From: Sophora flavescens
Taxonomy: Eukaryota > Streptophyta > Magnoliopsida > Fabales > Fabaceae
NCBI GenBank assembly: GCA_030762895.1
Contig: CM061066.1
Coordinates: forward strand, 14,255,751-14,319,750
Direction of reading: 5' to 3'
Length of the DNA: 64,000 bases
In this document: positions 54,979 through 64,000 of the stretch, in pieces
Position numbering within the stretch: the first letter of the stretch is position 1
Layout of the letters: the number at the start of each line of letters is the position of its first letter
The notes under the pieces: model-generated
What the model was told of the DNA's origin: nothing
The model's database searches: none
Seen by the model: the letters and a program-made list of their open reading frames with translations, nothing else
Translations under genes and position numbers: made by a program

Positions 54979-56216
54979 TGACCGCGCTGTCGCCACGCGC
55001 CAAAAAGAACGAGCGATTATAAAATAATGCAGTATAGTGCGACAACTCGGATCGTCTCTCAAGGACTCTTTAGTGTTGTTATTATTAACAGAAAAAGTTA
55101 GAAAAAGTTAGAACTGGGGGTTTTGAGATTTGAAACTAAATTAAGAAAACAAAATAATGAAAACAAAGTAGTTAAAGAGAGTAACAAATAAACAAAAGAC
55201 AATTAACCTACTGTTCTTGGTTTCCCACTATCATTGGTTCATGCAAATCCTAAGCATATACTAATCCCCTCCCGGTTGTAGCAACAATTAACAAACGAAA
55301 ACCGCTACTACAGATGTATGTTCCTATTCCCGAAATAACAAACGGGGTTAAGCTCTCATGAACAAACGAACATGAATGAACACACGCGAAATAACAAACG
55401 CGATTATATATAGGAACATAGCATCACCGAAATGAAACAATACCACACTATACATTACTGAAATAACAAACAGAAACATATAATATGGCATTGAAAAGAG
55501 AAAAGCAAATGAGACAGGAATCACAGAACCTCAAGTGTTAACAGAAACCAATTACAGTAGATTAATCTAGGAGACTAGTTCTCCATTACAAAAGAAAACA
55601 ATAAACTAAGAGATAAACAAAAGACTACAAACTCAAACTAGCCAAAACTGACTAATTCTGACCAGTTCTTCAGTTCTGCCTAAGACTGTCTTATATACAC
55701 GTTTATGGAATCCAAGTCCTCGCGAGGCGAAGCACTGCTCGCGAGGCGAATTATGCGAAAGGTCTGCAACTCTTGGTCTTCTCGCGAGGCGAGCATATCC
55801 TTCGTGAGGCGAACGCTTCAAATTCCTAAACTGCAACGCCCGTGACCTTCCACACGGGCAAGCCGTGATCGTCTCTGACTTTTCATGGTTGGATGACTCG
55901 CGAGGCGAGCCATTTCTTCGCGGGGCGAACCAGAGACTTTGCATTTTCTTGGAATAGTCAGCTTCGGGGTCGCGAGGCGAACAGTATTCTCGCGGGGCGA
56001 GAAACTCCAGAATTATTCCTTTTTATTAACCTGAAAATAGAAAGTAAAAGTAAATACTTTATTCACTGTAAATCAACTAAATTAACTTAAAAACACTTTA
56101 CAGACTCAAAATATTACTTAAGGACAATCAAGTCTAATTTGGGTAAAAATGATATAAAATAAGCACAAAGCCAAGGTCTTTACTAGTTATAAAACCAGTC
56201 AAACAGAGGCTCATCA
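54979..56216 (-). repeat. Inner element 3' LTR (minus sense)
   Basis: 1238 bp. Dyad array 55719-56000, TATA-like sequence at 55691-55698 (minus). Confidence 0.92.
55719..56000 (-). promoter_or_regulatory. Four pairs of TCGCNNNGCGA dyads, 19-20 bp apart
   Basis: TCGC...GCGA dyads start at 55720/55739, 55782/55802, 55898/55918 and 55970/55990. The second or fourth members vary slightly (TCGTGAGGCGA, TCGCGGGGCGA). Between the second and third pairs, on the minus strand, sits a TCACGGC pair with 23-bp spacing, the motif of the outer element. In the element's own sense the array ends about 20 bp before the TATA-like box. The same array is repeated at 59624-59905. Confidence 0.8.
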
Positions 56217-57624
56217 AAATACCCCAAACTTAAACTTTGCTTGTCCCCAAGCAAACTACACTCAAAAACTTAAAAAGACTAAAGACCTGGCAAGCTCAAA
56301 AGATTCAATCAACTTTCGCACAGATTTCAAGCAATTTATCAAAATATTTTTCAATGTTCCCCCCTTCCAAACAAAACAATCCCCACAAACATCTATTCTA
56401 AACAATTGAGAAATTCATCATTCAAACAATCATTAATATAAGTAGGGGATCTAAGTTACACACAAAAGGGAGATCACCAAAATCAAACAACTGCCTTCCT
56501 CACAAGGGAAATTTGTGTTCACTCATTCGCTCAGTTTGTGTCAGGCTATCAACAATTCACTCAATTTTCACTTTTAAGAGCACTTCCCATAAATTTGATT
56601 TTCATCTCAAAATGATTCCCACAGAAAACATGCAAGCAACATCAACAGGTCTTTTATGGGTTGTAATGGGGCCTGGCTAAGGGTAGGATATACAAAGGAA
56701 CTAGGCTGAAGACCCTAGGAACTAAGAGAGCATGAACATTATTTACACTTTGAATTTAATTCAAGTTCCTTTCTTAATTTTTTTTCTTTATGCTTCTGGG
56801 TGGCTACAGCCTCTTTTATTTTTCTAATACTTTTATTTTATTATTTTCTTTTCTTTTTTTTTTCCTCTTTTTTTTTCTTTTCATTTTTACACTTTTCTCT
56901 TCTTCTTCTTTTTTTTTTCCAATCCCAAACAGCACATTGCACCGGGTAGCCACCCCAAACTTAGTTTCTTGCACCCATTCTAGGATTACATGCTCTCCTA
57001 ATCCTAAGATCGGGTTAACATGGTTTTCCAGATTTTTTGGGCTTATAACATTAGGTTATCAAGAATTAAAGGCTAATAGGCTCAATGGGGCTAACTAGGG
57101 AACATGCATTAGGAATTGGTTATTTTAGGCTAAGTAGCTATTTACAAAGAAAATGCCTAAATCATTTGCTACACACATATAATCATGCAAACCAAAAAGA
57201 GATTCAATCAAATTCAGGAAAATGCAACTTAAAAAATGATTTCACACAGTCAAAAACACGTTGGAGGCTCAAAAACCTCACCTGGACATTTATGCAAATT
57301 ATTTGACAGAGATACTATCCCTAGTGTGTGCTTCCTATCACCCCAAACTTATCATAAATCATGCCATCATAATAAAATCTCAAAGTTCAGTTTTCAGTCA
57401 TAAGGGGATCATATTTTCAAAAATTTCATATCCTAGGGGGAAAAAAGTCAACACTATCATGCAATCAATCTATGCAAAAATTAATAAAATCCAATAAACT
57501 TGCCATAACCAAGACCCAAACACAACTCCTGAGCTTCTCAAATTATTCAGGAGCTTTATTCAAAACAAAACAGAAATAAAACAAAGCAAAAGAAAATTAA
57601 AAAGGAAAAAGGGTTAAGAAAAGC

Positions 57625-58749
57625 TCATTGAAGGGCGGTTCCACCAGGATCCCACTGTCTGTAGCATAAAGCCCACGTGATAGCCAAAGGACTGAAATTC
57701 GTTCCAAGCCTCCCTAACTTGCAGCTTTGATGCGGAAATGAGCTCCTGACAATTATAATAACTCCACCCAGTGCGGCGGACTTCTCACTGCCTCTCGGGT
57801 CACAGATGACCTCCTTCTCAATAAAGTCTCCCCAATAGAAGTGGGGCTCAACCTCTTGGACTGGCCATGGTGCAAATTCCAGAGGCTTGAACTCCATCAC
57901 CGGTTGTTCCACAGTGGGAGGTAGCTGCTCAATGGATAGTGTATTTGGAACTTCGGCTGAACAATCGGTATCACTCTCACTATCATCCTGCAAAATAGAG
58001 TCAAGAAACTGGCCACAAACATCACACGGGTTAGTGTCAGTACAGTTAGTACATGTAGTAAAAGAAACTGAGTTAGTAAAGATCTGATTGTCTGGACTTT
58101 CTGCACACGGTCCATCCACCCCATCACTCTCAACACATGCATCTGATTCCACAGGTTCTTCATTATCCTTAAGCACGGTGGAGCAGATGTCCTCTTGATC
58201 CTCCTGATTCTCATTTTCTTTGTTTCCTTTCAAGTATAAACCTGCATAACAGTGTATACATAAAGCAGCAGTACCATCACAATAACAATCTTTAGAATCA
58301 TGGGATTCAACACATAATTCATCATCAACAGAAATATCATCATCAGAATTATCATCAAAAGTATTTTCAAGAATAACCATCTGTGAATCCTTATGTTCCT
58401 CAAGGGGCTGTGGAGTTAGCATTGCCGCCGAGTTGGCGGTAACTTGATCAATTAGAGCCCACAACTTTTGAGATTCAGCTTGGTCCCTCTGTTGGGCTTC
58501 ACGATTACTTGCCTCCATTGCCTCCATCCTCTGTTGAAATTCAAGATTGTATGCCATCCGTTGATTGTTCTCTTCCATTTGTTGTAGCATTGAAGCAATC
58601 TCATCCAAGGTGCTCTGTGAAGGTTCGGAAGGTGCAGAGGTGGTCACTTGGCTAGGATAGTATGGTGGTGGCTCACTAAAATTAGGATAATACATGCAAG
58701 GTTGCTCATAATAAACATTAGGCACATAATTTCGCATATAATTATCCAT
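57625..58749 (-). CDS. Inner element 374-codon protein of unknown function
   Basis: Starts MDNYMRNYVPNVYYEQ, 107 bp after the primer site. Visible parts: Pro/Tyr-rich N-terminus, a Gln/Glu/Met-rich probable coiled coil (about residues 45-100), an acidic middle, a Cys-rich segment (CYCDGTAALCIHC; CTNCTDTNPCDVC, about 155-245), then an acidic tail and a C-terminus with QWDPGG. No gag, protease or polymerase motif is recognisable. The outer element's first frame also begins MDNYYYPSDEE, so the two share a leader protein. It may be a rearranged gag or an accessory protein. Confidence 0.6.
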   Translation of the reverse strand: MDNYMRNYVPNVYYEQPCMYYPNFSEPPPYYPSQVTTSAPSEPSQSTLDEIASMLQQMEENNQRMAYNLEFQQRMEAMEASNREAQQRDQAESQKLWALIDQVTANSAAMLTPQPLEEHKDSQMVILENTFDDNSDDDISVDDELCVESHDSKDCYCDGTAALCIHCYAGLYLKGNKENENQEDQEDICSTVLKDNEEPVESDACVESDGVDGPCAESPDNQIFTNSVSFTTCTNCTDTNPCDVCGQFLDSILQDDSESDTDCSAEVPNTLSIEQLPPTVEQPVMEFKPLEFAPWPVQEVEPHFYWGDFIEKEVICDPRGSEKSAALGGVIIIVRSSFPHQSCKLGRLGTNFSPLAITWALCYRQWDPGGTALQ

Positions 58750-58881
58750 GGGGGAAAATAAAATTTACAGACCAGACAAAGCAAACAAAACTAATTAGCA
58801 AAGCAATTTTTTTTTTTTTTGAAAAATTATTTTCTGCTAATAACAACAAACCAGAGTCCCGGGCAACGGCGCCAAATTTTT

Positions 58882-60121
58882 TGACCACGCTGTCGCCACG
58901 CGCCAAAAAGAACGAGCGATTATAAAATAATGCAGTATAGTGCGACAACTCGGATCGTCTCTCAAGGACTCTTTAGTGTTGTTATTATTAACAGAAAAAG
59001 TTAGAAAAAGTTAGAACTGGGGGTTTTGAGATTTGAAACTAAATTAAGAAAACAAAATAATGAAAACAAAGTAGTTAAAGAGAGTAACAAATAAACAAAA
59101 GACGATTAACCTACTGTTCTTGGTTTCCCACTATCATTGGTTCATGCAAATCCTAAGCAGATACTAATCCCCTCCCGGTTGTAGCAACAATTAACAAACG
59201 AAAACCGCTACTACAGATGTATGTTCCTATTCCCGAAATAACAAACGGGGTTAAGCTCTCATGAACAAACGAACATGAATGAACACACGCGAAATAACAA
59301 ACGCGATTATATATAGGAACATAGCATCACCGAAATGAAACAATACCACACTATACATTACTGAAATAACAAACAGAAACATATAATATGGCATTGAAAA
59401 GAGAAAATCAAATGAGACAGGAATCACAGAACCTCAAGTGTTAACAGAAACCAATTACAGTAGATTAATCTAGGAGACTAGTTCTCCATTACAAAAGAAA
59501 ACAATAAACTAAGAGAAAAACAAAAGACTACAAACTCAGAAACTAGCCAAAACTGGCTAATTCTGACCAGTTCTTCAGTTCTGCCTAAGACTGTCTTATA
59601 TACACGTTTCTGGAATCCAAGTCCTCGCGAGGCAAAGCACTGCTCGCGAGGCGAATTATGCGAAAGGTCTGCAACTCTTGGTCTTCTCGCGAGGCGAGCA
59701 TATCCTTCGCGAGGCGAACGCTTCAAATTCCCAAACTGCAACGCCCGTGACCTTCCACACGGGCAAGCCGTGATCGTCTCTGACTTTTCATGGTTGGATG
59801 ACTCGCGAGGCGAGCCATTTCTTCGCGGGGCGAACCAGAGACTTTGCATTTTCTTGGAACAGTCAGCTTCGGGGTCGCGAGGCGAACAGTATTCTCGCGG
59901 GGCGAGAAACTCCAGAATTATTCCTTTTTATTAACCTGAAAATAGAAAGTAAAAGTAAATACTTTATTCACTGTAAATCAACTAAATTAACTTAAAAACA
60001 CTTTACAGACTCAAAATATTACTTAAGGACAATCAAGTCTAATTTGGGTAAAAATGATATAAAATAAGCACAAAGCCAAGGTCTTTACTAGTTATAAAAC
60101 CAGTCAAACAGAGGCTCATCA
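58882..60121 (-). repeat. Inner element 5' LTR (minus sense)
   Basis: 1240 bp. Contains a dyad array at about 59624-59905 and a TATA-like TGTATATAA (59596-59603, minus) next to it. Confidence 0.92.
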
Positions 60122-60152
60122 AACGGGTAAGGCGGTCTCGTGGTGTTGTTTT
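60122..60152. repeat. 31-bp direct repeat, right of the inner element
   Basis: Identical partner of 54947-54977. The outer LTR resumes here. Confidence 0.9.
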
Positions 60153-60248
60153 GCAGGAATTAAGGATAAAATGCTCAGGATTAGCCATGATGGAGCTTGG
60201 ATGAAGATAGAGCTTGAAAAGGGAAGAAAATGAACCAAGCAGAGGCCA

Positions 60249-60485
60249 TCACGGCCTAGCCGTGATGACCATCACGGCCATGATCAAGAAAACTGAGAAG
60301 ATTGAAGGCAAAAGTCAGAAGCTGTCACGGCCTAGCCGTGATGACCATCACGGTCGTGACAGGCCAGGCAGAATTGATCACAGCCTAGTCGTGATGAGCA
60401 TCACGGCCGTGATGCTCCAAATTTGAAAGCGCGCCCATTCCAGAACATGTCACGGCCTGACCGTGATGGCCATCATGGCCGTGAC
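60249..60485 (+). promoter_or_regulatory. Four TCACGGC dyad pairs, 23 bp apart, in outer LTR
   Basis: Each unit is a long dyad (TCACGGCCTAGCCGTGA) followed 23 bp later by a short dyad (TCACGGCCGTGA or a variant). Starts are 60249/60272, 60325/60348, 60378/60401 and 60450/60473. The array ends about 12 bp before CTATAAATAGG (60498). Confidence 0.85.
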
Positions 60486-60496
60486 GCAAATCTTAA

Positions 60497-60507
60497 TCTA
60501 TAAATAG
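60497..60507 (+). promoter_or_regulatory. TATA box of outer LTR
   Basis: CTATAAATAGG, an excellent plant TATA box, directly follows the dyad array within the LTR. Confidence 0.75.
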
Positions 60508-61428
60508 GCACGGGCAGAACAGAAGAAAGGAGTTTTTGAACCATAAGACACTCATACTTTTAACCTAAAAAGGGAGCTTGGAGCTGCTGAAGGGGGCTGC
60601 GACCTAGATGGTTGCAAATAGGGATTTTTAACCCTAAAGGGACTCTGAACCAGGGGCGGCTGCGACGGCTGTGGAAAGCTTCATGGAGTTCTTCCTTCCC
60701 TTTGTTCCTCTTTCTCTTACTTTTGCTTTCTCTGTTATTATGAGTAGCTAAATCCCTATGTGGTGGGATTAGATGTAGACAAACTCTGAACCTCATATAT
60801 TTTCTTTGATTGATTAATCTATGTTCATGCCTTCGTATTAGTGTTTAATTCCCTTGCTTAATGCTTTTTGTGGTGTGGCCATCCATGAACTGATTTTAAG
60901 ATTTGATTTGCAATGGGGACGTTCTTATCAATTCTTGATATGGAATTAATCACCTAGTAAACCTTGCATCTAGGAATGGAGTTTGGTTTATTAGTAATCG
61001 TGTAATCCCTACTCTTAATGCAAATTCATTAATCTAGGTCACCTAAGGAATTAGGGTCTATTAGTGGATTTAGGCTCTTGTCATATGAGGAATCAGGGCT
61101 TGAGTAATTTCATGGGTTGATTTTAATATTTGAAGCATGAATGGGAGGTATCTAGTCCTGGTAGCGCATGAGGCTAAGGCTTAGTGATGTCTAGTCCCAA
61201 CAAGAATCCCCTTTTCGCATTCCAAGTACTCGACAAAAATACAAAAAGATTTTGTTTGTTTTATTTTGTTTATTTAGAATTCTCTTCATACCATATTTTA
61301 GTTTAGATAGTTGTCGAAGTTGTGAATTGGTAATTGGCAACCGATCCCTGTGGATACGATAACCGGTCTCACCACCGTATTACTTGTTCGACTAGGTATA
61401 CTTGCCTAGAAATCGTCCAACAAGTTTT

Positions 61429-61446
61429 TGGCGCCGTTGTCGGGGA
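61429..61446 (+). other. Primer-binding site of outer element
   Basis: TGGCGCCGTTGTCGGGGA after a CCAACA LTR end, the same class of site as in the inner element (minus strand). Confidence 0.85.
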
Positions 61447-61567
61447 TTGGTTTTGCCAATATCATTAGTAACAAAGGAGGCAACTAATTTAGACAATTTC
61501 ATTTTTTTTTTCTGTATATATTTGATCTTTTCTTTTGAGTTCTGTTTGTGCAAGGTGGATGCAATTC

Positions 61568-61822
61568 ATGGACAACTATTATTATCCATCTGATGAGGAA
61601 GCTTCAAGTCATATTTTGGAGGACAACTTGTGTTGGGAAGACGACATAGATTTGGGAGAATTCTTCATGGAGTTTTCTTCATCTCATGATATTCCAGCAC
61701 AAGTTGATCCTATGACGGGTAAGCTTGTATATATATTCTTCGAGGAGGAATGGGAAACCTTTTGTTCGTATTTACCACCTCCACCACCATGTTTGATTCC
61801 CATAGAGCCACATGAAGCATAA
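61568..61822 (+). CDS. Outer element leader protein fragment
   Basis: The frame begins MDNYYYPSDEEAS and is rich in acidic and aromatic residues, ending PPPPPCLIPIEPHEA then a stop. The MDNY start matches the inner element's protein. No enzyme motif. Confidence 0.5.
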   Translation: MDNYYYPSDEEASSHILEDNLCWEDDIDLGEFFMEFSSSHDIPAQVDPMTGKLVYIFFEEEWETFCSYLPPPPPCLIPIEPHEA

Positions 61823-61964
61823 TTTGAGCAGAATATGGCTGTGGGGATGGATCGAAATGAAGATGAGGTGGTGGTGGTAGACGAGTCAAAAGAAGGGGAA
61901 TTACCTCCCACAAATCCTTGGGAAACTGAGGAATAGGAATGGAATGAGCAAACACCCTTGAAAG

Positions 61965-62594
61965 TTGCTCTTGAACAATATTCCCAAGAACTATCCATCT
62001 GAGGCCAAGGCAAGAGCCAATTCTGACAGTATTAAAACTGTGAAGCAAAACTTCAAAACTCAAGTTGAGGAGATTTGCAAACAGTTAGTACAAGAGTCAG
62101 ATGAAGCACAATTTGAGCAAAATCTGGTTTTGGGGATAGTTCAAAATGAAGATGAAGTGGTAATGGACTCCACCATGCTTGCTGAGCAATCTGAATTTGC
62201 TGCATTAGATAAATATGTTGGCTTACATGCATGTGTGGACACTGCAAAGTTAGCCCCTTCCACTTGTCTGTCAAACCTCCTTGTGAAAATACCATTTGAC
62301 CCGAGAGTAAGTGAGCCCGTTATTGTACTTAAAGAGGTCAATGGAGTTTTCACACACTCGATAGGAGGAATTAAGGGTGGAGTCATATTGCTTCTGCAAT
62401 CACCACTCCACAAGCTATGGGATCCGGGAGGATGCCCTCACATCTTGAGCACCCCTTGGTCCTTATACCACAGGCTATGGGATCCAGGTGGATGCTTCTT
62501 AATGAGTCAAGCTAGTGACGTTAAAGAAGCGCTTATTGGGAGGCAACCCAAGTTTTATTTTCCTTTTCCCTTTGTTTTTCAATTTCACTCTTGA
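61965..62594 (+). pseudogene. Outer element internal frame with repeated LWDPGG
   Basis: A 209-codon frame without enzyme domains. It includes a repeated nucleotide phrase (GCTATGGGATCC at about 62416 and 62474, giving LWDPGG twice) and the 3'-region sequence encoding VKEALIGRQPK. A block near 62110 (GAAGCACAATTTGAGCA) is a diverged copy of one near 61816, an internal duplication. Probably the fused remains around a large pol deletion. Confidence 0.5.
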
Positions 62595-62708
62595 ATAATT
62601 TGAGAAGATCAAGAGTAAATAATCATAGATTAATAGATTTTGTTAAGTGTTTTCAGGGCAAGAGGAAGGAGAAGCAAAAAGGGCAGGGAGAAGCAAAGTC
62701 AGCAATCA

Positions 62709-62935
62709 TCACGCCCAGGTCGTGACACTGGTCACGGCCATGATGAGCTTAATGTGAAGACCAGAAAGGATCACGGCCCAGCCGTGATATCCATCACGGG
62801 CGTGATGAGAGGACCCTGAAGATCAGAGAGCATCACGGCCTAGCCGTGATGGAAGTCACGGTCGTGACAGGCTTCTTCCTTTGGACCAGAATTGATCACG
62901 GCCTGCCCGTGATACAGATCACGGTCGTGATACAA
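62709..62935 (+). repeat. Second TCACGGC dyad-pair array, outside the LTR
   Basis: Starts 62709/62732, 62771/62794, 62833/62856 and 62896/62919: four more pairs, all with exactly 23 bp inside the pair, and 62-63 bp between pairs. Located in the internal 3' region. No TATA box follows. Confidence 0.85.
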
Positions 62936-62999
62936 TTTCCAATAAGCTTTTGACTGGAATGTGAGCCAACACCCGCTACCACCTCGGTGAGTTGTTCCA

Positions 63000-64000
63000 A
63001 AATTTATTTTTTTTATTTTTATTTATTTTATTTATTTTTTCTCCTCTCTCCGACTTGATTATTTACATTGGGGACAATGTAAATTTTTAAGCTTGGGGTA
63101 GGGGTATTTTTGCATTTTTCATGTTGCATTCATATAGGTATAGTTTGCATAATCACATGATTCGATTGCCCCTGTTTAGATTATGCATCCAATTGTGAAA
63201 ACTGAGTGCCAAATATATTGAGATAGCGACTTCTTGAACCCATTTTTTTAATTCTTGTGATGAGGCTACAAATAAAAATTGTTGAGATGATCTTGGATAG
63301 TTGATAATTAGCATGTGGTTTCGTAGATTTGTGTTTCTCACTGATTTCTGAACTACTAAAATGTGAGATTTTTGAGCCAAAAGGGGTACTCACTAAATTT
63401 ACCCCATTCTTATGATAGAATGTTATTCCTCTTGGATTGTATTATCTAGAACTTGACTTGAAACCGTTTTGAAGTTTAAAAATTTTTGGAAAACATTTTT
63501 GAAAATGATTGAGGCATTACGTATTTTTTCCGGCCTTCTGAGCTTTGATTGATTAAATGCTACCCCTTAGTTGCCCAACTTTGAGACTGAAAGAATAAAA
63601 TACTTTTCTTGGTACCTTGAATTACTTTGATGAATATGCTTGGTATGACACCTTTTAAAGTATTGCAAAAGGGTAAAGAGGTAGTTGAAAAAAAAAAGTA
63701 TGGGATGAGAAAATCATAAAAATATTTCTCTTGAATTGAAAATCTCCCCTTCTCCAAATGAAAAAAAAATTAGAAAAATTAGAAAAAGAAAAAGAAATAT
63801 ATAGAGAGAAGGGGATGACAAAAGAAAGTGAGAAATAAAATGAAAAGAAAGAAAGGTGGAAATGTGAATCAAAACCCAAAAAGGTATTTTAGAAGGTGTC
63901 ATGCTTTGCAATGCTTGATATTTTGTGTAGCCTTTTGAAAAATCCTTTTCTTGATTTCCACACCTAACGATTAATCCCATGGCCCCGTTACAACCAAAGC
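63000..64000. other. 3' internal region of outer element
   Basis: AT-rich, non-coding. Contains GGGGACAATGT and a purine tract-like CTTGGGGTAGGGG at about 63092. The element's 3' LTR start (TGATGAG) is not reached. Confidence 0.6.

Larger units (their letters stand above)
54979..60121 (-). mobile_element. Inner non-autonomous Ty3/gypsy-type element, minus strand
   Basis: Two 1.24-kb LTRs (minus-strand 5' LTR 60121-58882, 3' LTR 56216-54979) are about 99% identical (about a dozen differences by eye). Ends TGATGAGC...GGTCA. The minus-strand primer site TGGCGCCGTTGCCCGGGA is at about 58857-58875, seven bases from the LTR. The 2.66-kb interior encodes one 374-codon frame and no pol. The 3' region (minus) has GGGGACAAGCAAAGTTTAAG then TTTGGGGTATTTT before the LTR. 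A LARD-like parasite of an Athila/Tat-type element is the best reading. Confidence 0.9.
54847..64000 (+). mobile_element. Outer non-autonomous Ty3/gypsy-type element (open to the right)
   Basis: The 5' LTR starts TGATGAGTGTG at 54847 inside the LINE. It is interrupted by the inner element (54979-60121) and continues to about 61422. The primer site TGGCGCCGTTGTCGGGGA (61429-61446) is of the kind seen in Athila/Tat-type elements. The internal region to the window end lacks protease, RT and integrase. It has only short frames and 3'-region hallmarks: GCGCTTATTGGGAGGCAACCC at about 62528, and ACATTGGGGACAATGTAAAT then CTTGGGGTAGGGG at about 63065-63105. This is a large non-autonomous derivative. 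Its 3' LTR would lie beyond 64000. Confidence 0.82.

Noticed and set aside
55719..60485. CRISPR-like regularly spaced palindromic repeats
   Set aside because: The DNA is clearly plant nuclear (introns, retroelements). Spacers between pairs vary in length, are not unique inserts, and no cas genes occur.
1..64000. tRNA, rRNA or snoRNA genes
   Set aside because: None was seen by eye; the only tRNA-like matches are retroelement primer sites. A covariance-model scan was not possible here.

Overview
The window is plant nuclear DNA, most likely from a legume (inference). One host gene is recognisable: a minus-strand cycloartenol synthase (CAS) gene running from about 42.56 kb down to a stop codon at 20.19 kb. 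I placed all 18 coding exons, each with GT/AG borders and conserved phase. Together they encode 757 residues, the family length, and the residues diagnostic for CAS over lanosterol synthase are present. The copy has one extra base in exon 10, six codons before the catalytic DCTAE motif, and an unusual Trp-to-Cys change in exon 12. It is therefore either a decaying paralogue or carries an assembly indel. Introns 11 and 12 have been inflated to 7.6 and 5.5 kb by two Ty1/copia elements (24.19-29.15 kb and 31.52-36.57 kb) and an older copia remnant. Other introns hold two TRIM elements, a Stowaway-like MITE and a fold-back element. A 1.6-kb long-inverted-repeat element lies directly upstream of the 5' UTR.

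The rest is nested transposable elements. 0-3.1 kb: SIRE-like copia LTR and broken gag. 3.2-6.5 kb: CACTA-like end, a segmental duplication split by a MITE, and a 100-bp tandem duplication. 6.55-11.7 kb: a copia element with an uninterrupted 1202-codon pol frame but a chimeric LTR arrangement. 13.1-14.6 kb: a Mutator-like element with a perfect 9-bp target duplication. 15.5-19.8 kb: unclassified repeats, including a 404-bp tandem repeat. 44.7-46.2 kb: degenerate minus-strand coding remnants. 46.3-54.85 kb: an L1-type LINE broken by two solo LTRs. 54.85 kb to the end: a non-autonomous Ty3/gypsy-type element whose 5' LTR contains another, opposite-strand, non-autonomous gypsy-type element.

The most interesting signal crosses these families. 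Three unrelated LTR families (copia 721-936; nested gypsy 55.72-56.00 kb and its relatives; outer gypsy 60.25-60.49 kb), plus an unclassified repeat at 15.90-16.20 kb, carry different motifs laid out the same way. Each has about four pairs of a 10-17-bp, mostly dyad-symmetric motif, with a nearly fixed spacing inside each pair (22, 19-20, 23 and 22 bp). In the three LTR families the array lies just upstream of a TATA-like box. This looks like convergent or shared promoter/enhancer architecture in the LTR U3 region.
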